Assembly: GCF_016741875.1 (NCBI RefSeq)
Contig: NZ_JAERRF010000034.1
Location: 28,575-92,574, forward strand
Origin: Streptomyces coffeae
Lineage (GTDB): Bacteria > Actinomycetota > Actinomycetes > Streptomycetales > Streptomycetaceae
Direction of reading: 5' to 3'
Length of the DNA stretch: 64,000 nucleotides
The notes under the pieces were generated by a model. It saw only the letters and a program-made list of their open reading frames with translations, did no database searches and had not been told where the DNA came from. Every line of letters starts with the position of its first letter. Positions within the stretch are counted from its first letter, which is position 1. A program made the translations under genes and the position numbers. Below, piece after piece: positions 32,810-40,169 of the stretch.

Positions 32810-35600
32810 GCAGCCCGTAGACCCCGAGGCGATACCCGAGTTCACCGGCAACCTCGAACAACTGGAGCTCGACGTCACCGCCCTGTCCACGGACGCGCTT
32901 TCGGTGTGGACTGCCGGTAACCAGATCGACAGCACCTTCAAAGGCCTGTCCGCGCACTACGCCGCGCCGGAAGCGGAGCAACTGTTCGCCACCACCGCAC
33001 CGGTGGCCGCCAAGGCCGACAAGCTGAGCGGTGAGCTGGAATCGATCTCCAAGGCCCTGAGCGACTACGCGGCCGAGGCCCGCCCCCTGGCGGAGAAGCT
33101 GAAACGGCTCAAGGCGGATGCGGCCGCGTTCAAGACCCAGATCGCCGGGGATGATGACTGGAACGAGGACGGCGACAAAACCGAGGAGAACAACGCCCGC
33201 CTCGCCGAGGTGAACGCTGCCTTCATCGCGTTCCGGCAGGCCGAACAGACCTGCGCGAACAAGATCTTCGCCCTGTTCAGTGACTTCCGCTACGTCACCG
33301 ACGACGGCTCGCACCCGAAGAACGCCTACGCCCTCAAGGAGGGGGCTTTCGACGGCTCCGAAACGCCTTGGGGCAAGCCGGTTGAAGAGTCCCTGGAGTG
33401 GTGGGAACTCCACCGCATGGGCAAACGGTTCCTCTGGGACGGCTTCATCATCGACGGAGTCGGAGGCTTCTTCAAAGGCCTCTACACCCTGTTCGGCGGG
33501 TACGGCTCGGAGGTAGCCGGCAAGGCGTGGGGACAGCTCGGCGACGCCCTCGGCGGCGTCAGCGCCTACATCATGACCCCCTACAACGAGATCCTGGACT
33601 GGGCGTTCGGGGAACCGGAGGACAACTCCGACGAAGAACGCCAAAAGAAGGCGCTTCGGGACTTCGGCAAAGGAATCATCGCCTACGACCAGTGGGGCAA
33701 GAACAACTACCGCGCCGCCGGCGCCGCCTCGTTCAACGTCCTGACCTTCCTCAACGGCGTGGGTGCCGCTTCTAATGCACCCAAGATCATCTCGGTGACC
33801 GGCAAGGCCGCCCGTGCCGTGGACCCGGCCACCTACATCGCCAAGGCCGGCAAGTACACCACCGTCAAAGTCCGCGAAGTGATGGGCAGCATTCGCGGCG
33901 TGGGCAACGGCTCCTACGTGGAACTCGTCGACGGCACCCGGTACCGCATTCCGGACCGGCCCGAAGCGGTCTTCGACGAGGTGAAGTTCCCGCCGGAGAA
34001 GTACGTGGCAGCCCTCGACGACAAAGGCAACCCCGTTTACCTCAGTAGGGAGAACGGGGCGCTCTACAACGCGGACGGCACCGTCAAGACAGGTGACGAC
34101 CTGCGCCACGAATGGTCGGCTGACAATCGCGCTCGTCTGGCCGCAGAGAATTCAGCGGTGCGTGAGCCCGCAGGCGTCGGAGGCCGCACCAACGAAGCGG
34201 GCGTCCATCCCGTCGAGGGGGCCCGCGAGCGTGAGGCAACAACGGCGAGTCAGGCCCCACCCAATGGTGGAAGAAGAGGCCCCCTTGCACCCCCCGGAGG
34301 CCCAGGCAGCGGCGGTTTCGATGATCTCGGCCGTGCCACTGGGGACTCGTCTCCCACCCGCTCGGGTGACGATGGCGCTGGGCAGGGCGATACCGGTGTA
34401 TCCGCCGAAAATGAGTCGACGCCCCACGGAAGGCATGCTGACGAGCATCCAGGCAGCGGTGACGGAACCGCAGAACGGGAACTCACCCCTGCAGAGCAGA
34501 AACGGATCCAGGACGAGCATGTCTGGAAGGCCGGCACTGGCGGCCATGCCGAAACCCCGACAACGGGTGGCGGCCGCGACCTGCCCGGCAGCTCTGCCGC
34601 CGACAACGACCCCGGCAGCGCCGGCCACCCTGATCCTCCAGGTGACGGCACGGTCCCGCCGCAGCGTGATCCTGTGCCGCGTCCCAGCTTCATGCGCGAG
34701 GGCGACAACCCATACGGTCCTCGTGGCTCCCTCACCCAGGAGCAGATCGAGGAGATCCAGGTCTACCGTGCCAACCACGAACCCGGGTACTTCGAGGACT
34801 ACTACAAGGGCGGCGACCACTTCGGCGACCGTAAGAACCTGGAACTCACGGACGAGAGCGGGTTCACTCCGCCTCAGCTGACCCGGCTGTTGGACGACGG
34901 CCCGTTGATCCGGGCCAAGGACACTCCTGCGCCTCCCGCGCCGCATTACCTCGACGACGATTACATCCGTATGGGTGCGGACAGCGTCACGAACCCATCC
35001 CGACTCAACATTCTCCACGAAGCCGCGCAGGACCGCCATTTCGCCATTCAGTGGGACAAGCTCGTCGAGAACTGGAAGACGGAGGCCGGTAACACGCACA
35101 ACGCCCACGCCACTCTCGAATCAGGAGGACTCTGGGGCGAGGCCAAGGGGGCTTACAAAGAAGCCCACGCGCAGATGGGGGACCTAGCCGAGAAATTTGG
35201 CGAGAAGGCGGCCGAGCACCACTTTATTGCTGAGCACTACCCGGACTTCGACAAACAGACCCTCCTCGGCCCGAAGAACGGCAATGACCAGTTCGACCAG
35301 GTATGGAAGCACGAGGACGGTCGAATTGTCGTCATCGAGGCCAAGAGCAGCACTGGTACTCGTCTCGGTCCTCGCACTCTCCCGAACGGTAGAAGGGTCT
35401 CCCAGGGAAGCAGGGAGTACTTCTTCGACATTATTCGCATGATGAAAAAGCGCGGCGAGGTCGGGATTGTGAGAGACCTGGAGAAGGCTCTGGCCGACGG
35501 GAAGCTAGAATATGTCGTCGTCAAGGGGGAGAGGAACGCAGGGGCGTACACTGGCCTCCAATATCGGCGCTTCGATATCAGCAAGGGGACTCTTCCGTGA
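32802..35600 (+). CDS. Polymorphic toxin with C-terminal restriction-endonuclease-fold nuclease
   Basis: This is a 932-residue toxin. The N-terminal 150 residues are helical and WXG/LXG-like (VWTAGNQIDSTFKGLSAHY). A hydrophobic helical region lies around residues 200-330. A long low-complexity linker rich in G, P, D and T (about 450-640) precedes the toxin tip. The tip ends with DQFDQVWKHEDGRIVVIEAK, where E846 and K848 form the ExK of a PD-(D/E)XK nuclease, then RREYFF-like REYFFDIIR. The GTG at 32802 lies in an eight-base overlap with DUF6507. The toxin is expected to leave by type VII secretion and cut nucleic acid in competitors. The immunity gene overlaps its stop by four bases. Confidence 0.88.
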   Translation: MAEQPVDPEAIPEFTGNLEQLELDVTALSTDALSVWTAGNQIDSTFKGLSAHYAAPEAEQLFATTAPVAAKADKLSGELESISKALSDYAAEARPLAEKLKRLKADAAAFKTQIAGDDDWNEDGDKTEENNARLAEVNAAFIAFRQAEQTCANKIFALFSDFRYVTDDGSHPKNAYALKEGAFDGSETPWGKPVEESLEWWELHRMGKRFLWDGFIIDGVGGFFKGLYTLFGGYGSEVAGKAWGQLGDALGGVSAYIMTPYNEILDWAFGEPEDNSDEERQKKALRDFGKGIIAYDQWGKNNYRAAGAASFNVLTFLNGVGAASNAPKIISVTGKAARAVDPATYIAKAGKYTTVKVREVMGSIRGVGNGSYVELVDGTRYRIPDRPEAVFDEVKFPPEKYVAALDDKGNPVYLSRENGALYNADGTVKTGDDLRHEWSADNRARLAAENSAVREPAGVGGRTNEAGVHPVEGAREREATTASQAPPNGGRRGPLAPPGGPGSGGFDDLGRATGDSSPTRSGDDGAGQGDTGVSAENESTPHGRHADEHPGSGDGTAERELTPAEQKRIQDEHVWKAGTGGHAETPTTGGGRDLPGSSAADNDPGSAGHPDPPGDGTVPPQRDPVPRPSFMREGDNPYGPRGSLTQEQIEEIQVYRANHEPGYFEDYYKGGDHFGDRKNLELTDESGFTPPQLTRLLDDGPLIRAKDTPAPPAPHYLDDDYIRMGADSVTNPSRLNILHEAAQDRHFAIQWDKLVENWKTEAGNTHNAHATLESGGLWGEAKGAYKEAHAQMGDLAEKFGEKAAEHHFIAEHYPDFDKQTLLGPKNGNDQFDQVWKHEDGRIVVIEAKSSTGTRLGPRTLPNGRRVSQGSREYFFDIIRMMKKRGEVGIVRDLEKALADGKLEYVVVKGERNAGAYTGLQYRRFDISKGTLP

Positions 35601-36469
35601 CCGTAAATATCTCCCGGCATGGCCTGTTGGCAGGACCTGACGCCGAGCAGCTCGCGGAGCGGCTGAGCGCACACTTGATCGAGGGCATCGACGGTCTTGA
35701 GGACTCCGTCGGCGCCTCGGGCTTGATCGACTCCCATTTCGACACCGGACTCCTGGTATTGCGCGCTCGCTGTGTCGTGGATCCGCGAGCAGCGGCGGTG
35801 GAGACATGGGAGGCCGCGGTCAATGCGATGCAGCTGGGCTCGGCATTGTTCGCCGTGACGGGGGCGAGCGAGGGGTACGTCGAGTGCCGTATCAATCGGA
35901 AGGTGCGGACGCTTCCAGCCGTCGGCCCGATGTCAACTGCGGATGCGGGAAACTGGCTGACGGCATTCTGGCTGGCCGTCATTTGCCGTGATCAGCGGCG
36001 GATGACGCAGCTGTGCGAGATCCCGCTGGAGCGGCTGCGTTCGCCCGACGGGCAGTACGACGAGTACATTTACCACTGGGTGGACACCCTGCAGACGTAC
36101 TGGCTGCGGCGGCCGGGGCTGGTGGAGAAGCTCACCGCCACATTCCAGGCGTCGGATCCAGCAGTGGCACGTGTCGCCCCGCGAGATCTGCTAGATGGCT
36201 TGCTCTATCCGCCGATCAACCTCTTCTACCACTTCGTGCGCAAGGACGAGGAAGGCTTCAGTCCGGCCTTGGTGGAGGCGCTGAAGCTGCACAAGACATA
36301 CTGGACCCTGAACGAGGAACGGGAAGCGGATATCGACGGCAGCATCGCCCTGGGCCCTCTCGCAATCGCCTGCCTCGCTTACGACGGAGAACTCCCGATC
36401 GAGGTCGAGTCGGAGTACCTACCCAAGCACCTCTTGCAGCACGGATGGCTGGGCGAGTTCCCCACGTGA
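35597..36469 (+). CDS. Imm49-family immunity protein
   Basis: This 290-residue protein starts with GTG inside a GTGA overlap with the toxin stop. Imm49 hallmarks are the central ADAGNWLTAFWLAVICRDQRRM region and the C-terminal LGPLAIACLAYDG with ESEYLPKHLLQHG. Imm49 proteins neutralise partner nuclease toxins in the cytoplasm. The tight coupling ensures immunity is made with the toxin. No membrane segment is seen. Confidence 0.9.
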   Translation: MTVNISRHGLLAGPDAEQLAERLSAHLIEGIDGLEDSVGASGLIDSHFDTGLLVLRARCVVDPRAAAVETWEAAVNAMQLGSALFAVTGASEGYVECRINRKVRTLPAVGPMSTADAGNWLTAFWLAVICRDQRRMTQLCEIPLERLRSPDGQYDEYIYHWVDTLQTYWLRRPGLVEKLTATFQASDPAVARVAPRDLLDGLLYPPINLFYHFVRKDEEGFSPALVEALKLHKTYWTLNEEREADIDGSIALGPLAIACLAYDGELPIEVESEYLPKHLLQHGWLGEFPT

Positions 36470-36597
36470 GGCACCTGGCATAGTGAAGGTAGCTCGGCAC
36501 AAAAGCTCAGCGTCTGATGAGTAGTCATACACCAGCCCACGGTCTAGGAACTTCTCAAGACGGTCTCGTTCCTGCCTGTGCAGCGAATGCGTCCAGA

Positions 36598-36897
36598 GCC
36601 CTCCACGGATCGCTCTCCGGCACGCTCCCTACCTCTCCGCGGTCCCCGACGTCGGTCTGCACTTCGTCCTGGCCCGCCGCGTCGCAGGCTCCGGCCGGGC
36701 CTCTACGAACCCCTGCTGCAAACCCTGCGCGAATCCGGCACCTCTGCCTTGGTGATGAACGGCGAACGCGCTGAAGGCTCATTCTTCCCCGGCCTGTATC
36801 CCGCCCCCAGCCACCAGGCCGGGGCACCCTGGCAGGCCGAGGCGGCCGACACCAACTCATCCACACCGCCCTCGCCCAGGAGGATCGCCCCTTGTGA
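36598..36897 (+). pseudogene. Frameshifted EccC ATPase C-terminal relic
   Basis: Three reading frames in succession encode the end of an EccC/FtsK-like type VII ATPase. The first gives HAPYLSAVPDVGLHFVLARR then VAGSGRA; the second gives GLYEPLLQTLRESGTSALVM then NGERAEGSFFPGLYPAP; the third gives QPPGRGTLAGRGGRHQL then IHTALAQEDRPL and a stop. At least two frameshifts separate them. The old stop overlaps the DUF6177 start (TGA within GTGA), so the two genes were once coupled. All Walker motifs are gone. Confidence 0.78.
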
Positions 36898-38318
36898 CCA
36901 AGGACCTCATCGCGCTCACCGAGAAGATGCCCGACCCGATGGCGATCCTGATGGGCCTGTACGCCGGGGGCCCCGACCTGGGCCTGCAGTCGGACCACGA
37001 GGGCGCGGTCATCCGCCTCACCACGTCCGAGGCTCGCCCGTTGATGACGATCGAGGCTCCGATCTTCATCCAGGTCGAAGGCGAAGTGGCCCGCCTCCTC
37101 GGCACCGACACCCCCGTGCCTGAAGGCCCGGTGTGGTGGACCGAGGCCCGTGCCTCTCCTGCCATCCCCGAAGCCGAACGCCTCGCGGCAAGCTTCGCGG
37201 GCCGCCTCAATGCCCTGTGTGGCGGCATCACATGGCCCCCGGACACCGCCACACTCGACCCGGTCGAGCTGACCGGCGACACCACGGCTCTCCGCACACC
37301 CGACGACGACCTCCCCGCAGTCGACGTCCTCACGGAGAAGGCGGCGGTGGTCCTGACCGAACGCCCCCGTGTGGCTTTGACGATCTGGCTCGCTGACATC
37401 TTGCGCAGCTGCATCGCCACCGACCGCGCTCTGCAGATCGTCACCCCGCCCACCAGCCGCCTGACCCTCCCCCTCCGCACAGCGCTTGTCGGTCACCCCA
37501 ACCGCTGGGTCGTCCAAGACGACGGATGCGGCTACTACGACGGCCTCTCCGGAGCCGTCCTGCGCTGGCAGGACGGAGCCTTCACCCCCGTCCACGCAGA
37601 AGACGGAGCAACGCCGGCAGCGAAACCCTTCACGGATGCGCGCCCCACCGGGGAACGCCAACTGATCTGCACCTTCCGCACCCGCTACACCCCCGACAGG
37701 GACCTGACTCTCGGCACCGCGCTCGAAACTGCCTGGAAGATCCTCACGGGCAAACCACCAGCCGGCTGGAGCACCGCCGAACCCATCAACAACCCATGGT
37801 CCTCTCGGCAGTTGACAGAGCTGGCGCGCGACCGTGCACCCCAGCCCACCTGGCTCACCGCCGTTGGCCACCCTGACCGCCCCGCCATGGCCACCATCCA
37901 CATCACCCGCACCACAGCAGGCGTGGAGGAAGACATCACCCTCACGGTGGGCTACGGCCCAGACGAGACCCTGCCCCTGGATGACCTGGAGAACCTGGCA
38001 ACCACGCTGACCCTCGAGCACTCGGCGGCAACGCTGCTGGCCTGCCTGCGCCCGGCCCGCCACGACCTCACCACTTCGCCACACCTCGAAGCACCAGCCA
38101 CCCCCGTGGCGTTCTCCCTCGGCCCGCACGAGACGGCGAAGATCGGCCTGTCCCACGCCATGCACCCGCCCCTCGATCTCCGACCCCGGCAGCTGGGCAC
38201 AGCACGACGGTCCGCCGTCCACTATCCGCTCGGTGACGGCAGTGACGTCGCTGCCTGGGCCACGTTTCAGCAGCTCGTGCGACACCTCAAGACGCCTTCG
38301 GCCGAGGGCAGGAGATAG
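36894..38318 (+). CDS. DUF6177-family protein, type VII secretion-associated
   Basis: This 474-residue protein (GTG start) has the DUF6177 features: MPDPMAILMGLYAGGPDLGL near the start, VDVLTEKAAVVLTERPRVAL in the middle and a large C-terminal domain with TFRTRYTPDRDLTLGTALETAW. In Streptomyces this family sits in type VII (Ecc) loci; its molecular role is not established. Here it survives beside an EccC relic. No membrane helices are visible. Confidence 0.8.
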   Translation: MTKDLIALTEKMPDPMAILMGLYAGGPDLGLQSDHEGAVIRLTTSEARPLMTIEAPIFIQVEGEVARLLGTDTPVPEGPVWWTEARASPAIPEAERLAASFAGRLNALCGGITWPPDTATLDPVELTGDTTALRTPDDDLPAVDVLTEKAAVVLTERPRVALTIWLADILRSCIATDRALQIVTPPTSRLTLPLRTALVGHPNRWVVQDDGCGYYDGLSGAVLRWQDGAFTPVHAEDGATPAAKPFTDARPTGERQLICTFRTRYTPDRDLTLGTALETAWKILTGKPPAGWSTAEPINNPWSSRQLTELARDRAPQPTWLTAVGHPDRPAMATIHITRTTAGVEEDITLTVGYGPDETLPLDDLENLATTLTLEHSAATLLACLRPARHDLTTSPHLEAPATPVAFSLGPHETAKIGLSHAMHPPLDLRPRQLGTARRSAVHYPLGDGSDVAAWATFQQLVRHLKTPSAEGRR

Positions 38319-38574
38319 GCGGTAGCCGATGCGAATCCGTTGCTCTATCAAGTGCGCCTGATTGGCAGTCATCAGTGGCTGACCGGGCCTGCTGATGCGG
38401 ACCACAGCGACAGCGCACCGTGTCGCTGTGATGCGCGAGGCCGGTGCGAGGTCTGCGGGCGGTGACCGCCTGCAGGGTCTCCTCGGTTGCTACAACGACA
38501 TGCAGGAGGGCCAGCGTGGGGCGAAGGTCTGACAACAGGGGCTCGAGGCGTTCAGCATGCTCGGTGGCAGGGCG
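38319..38574. other. Convergent intergenic region
   Basis: The region lies between the ends of the DUF6177 gene and the four-gene minus-strand operon. A short minus frame (LRPTLALLHVVVATEETLQA) looks protein-like but lacks a start and family resemblance. Confidence 0.3.
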
Positions 38575-39879
38575 TCAGTTGTCTCGATCGGTCAGGGGGC
38601 GGCGGCCTCGGAGCGCGGTGAGGACGAGGCGGCCATAGCGGGTGGTGAGGAGTACGGCGGTGGCGGCGAGGGCGCCGGTGGTGGCGGTGAGGAGGTGCCA
38701 GGGGTTCTGGTCGCCGAGGACTTGGAGTGCGCCCAGGGCGGTGCCGAGGGGGAGGCCGAGGATGGTGAGGATGCCGAGCGCGCCGCTGATCTGCTGGTTT
38801 TCCTGGGTCTGGATGAGCCGGTTGTGGTCGGCTGCTTCGGCGAGGATTTCGGTGAAGCGGTCGGAGAGGCGGTATTGGTGCTGGTAGGCGATGAGGAGGT
38901 CGTTGGCGGTGCCGTGGGTGGTGAGGTGCTGGCGCCAGTAGGTGCTGCGGAAGTGGGCGATCCGGCGTTCGAGGTCGGCGAGGCGGTTGGCTTCGCCGGG
39001 GCAGGTGAAGACCTGGGCGAGGTCTTCGGTGAGGTGGTCGATGTGAGTGCGCTGGATCATGCCGAACAGGAGGGCGTCGAGGTAGATGCTGCGCATGTGG
39101 AGTTCGGCGTAGCCGTAGAACGAATCGTCGGGCCCATGGTCGCGGCGGTGGCCGATGAAGGCGGCGCCCTGGCGGAGGACAAGGGCGCTCCAGTCGGCTG
39201 AGATGCGCAGGGCGCTGGCTGTGAGTTGGGGGACGGTGGCGGGGTCGGGTGGGTAGTCGTCGGTGTTGGCGCGGGAGGCGAGTGCCCAGAGCCATTGCTC
39301 AGTGGTGGGCCATCGGCGTTGATCCCGGCCGCGGTTGAGACGTGGCAGGGGCCGTCGGCTAGGGGTGAGCAGGGTGACGGTGTAGGGAAGGGCATCGGGC
39401 TCGACGGTGGCGCGGCCTTCGAGGAGCGTGTTCGGCCTGGTGTGGGCGTGGTCCTGCAAAAGGGCGGTGAGTATGGGGCCGGTGACCAGGAAGGAGGGGG
39501 TGGTGCCGGGTCGGCGGGCGAGGGTGCGCAGGGTGTGGAGGAGTTCGGGGCCGGTGATGGTCAGGTGGAGGACGGACAGGGCACGGTCGGGGTCGTCGTC
39601 GGTGGGGGTGCGCAAGAGTTCTATGCCGTCGATGGTGACGGGACCATGGGCGTCAAGGACTTGGCGGTGCCAGCGGGTGGGGTGTTCGGGGGTGCCGTAG
39701 AGGACGCTGGCGGCAGCCGGGGTGAAGTAGGTGCGGCGGGTGTCGGTGGTGGTGGTCCGCACGCCGTGGGTGAAGGGCAGGGGGCCTTGGGGCCAGGGTG
39801 GGTCGGCGGGCAGGCGTGCGGGCAGGACGACGGCGATGATCTGGCGTACGCCGGTGGGGACAGTGCGGGTGCGCCTCAC
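38575..39879 (-). CDS. Uncharacterised protein with C-terminal two-helix membrane anchor
   Basis: This 434-residue protein is the last gene of a four-gene operon. It starts with GTG in a GTGA overlap with the upstream gene. Residues 1-340 are soluble and mostly helical toward the end (LADLERRIAHFRSTYW). The C-terminus has two hydrophobic helices, SGALGILTILGLPLGTALGA and WHLLTATTGALAATAVLL, with a short loop, as in CorA-like proteins, but no GMN motif is seen. A membrane-disrupting or anchoring effector in the operon is an inference. Confidence 0.65.
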   Translation of the reverse strand: MRRTRTVPTGVRQIIAVVLPARLPADPPWPQGPLPFTHGVRTTTTDTRRTYFTPAAASVLYGTPEHPTRWHRQVLDAHGPVTIDGIELLRTPTDDDPDRALSVLHLTITGPELLHTLRTLARRPGTTPSFLVTGPILTALLQDHAHTRPNTLLEGRATVEPDALPYTVTLLTPSRRPLPRLNRGRDQRRWPTTEQWLWALASRANTDDYPPDPATVPQLTASALRISADWSALVLRQGAAFIGHRRDHGPDDSFYGYAELHMRSIYLDALLFGMIQRTHIDHLTEDLAQVFTCPGEANRLADLERRIAHFRSTYWRQHLTTHGTANDLLIAYQHQYRLSDRFTEILAEAADHNRLIQTQENQQISGALGILTILGLPLGTALGALQVLGDQNPWHLLTATTGALAATAVLLTTRYGRLVLTALRGRRPLTDRDN

Positions 39880-40169
39880 TCGTAGAACGCCTCGGGGGAG
39901 GGCTGGTTGAGCCGGATGACGAATTCGGCTCGCCAGGTGTCATTGGCGGCGATGTGGAAGCGGACGCGTTCGCCGGTGTGCAGGGTGCGGAAGCCTTCGG
40001 TGACGATGTGGGTGTAGTCGAAGGTGTAGTGGCGGCCGTCTTCGTCGTCCTGGACGATGTAGCTGCTGGCGCGGCCGTGGATGCCGCCGCCGTGAGGACG
40101 TCGGTCGACGACACATCCGAATCGAGGAGCCCCCGCTGAGGTGGGCTTCCGTTGACGGTCTGCCGTCAT
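39876..40169 (-). CDS. Small OB-fold-like (cold-shock-like) protein
   Basis: This is a 97-residue protein. The stretch GGGIHGRASSYIVQDDEDGRHYTFDYTHI and the later GERVRFHIAANDTWRAEFVIRL predict a five-stranded barrel like cold-shock or S1 domains. Classic RNP motifs are only weakly matched. It overlaps the upstream gene by ATGA and the downstream gene by GTGA, so it is made in step with both. It may bind nucleic acid or modulate the NTPase. Confidence 0.65.
   Translation of the reverse strand: MTADRQRKPTSAGAPRFGCVVDRRPHGGGIHGRASSYIVQDDEDGRHYTFDYTHIVTEGFRTLHTGERVRFHIAANDTWRAEFVIRLNQPSPEAFYE

Noticed and set aside
38287..38535. 82-codon minus-strand frame after the four-gene operon
   Set aside because: It partly overlaps the DUF6177 end, has no ribosome site and no recognisable family; at most it is a fragment.
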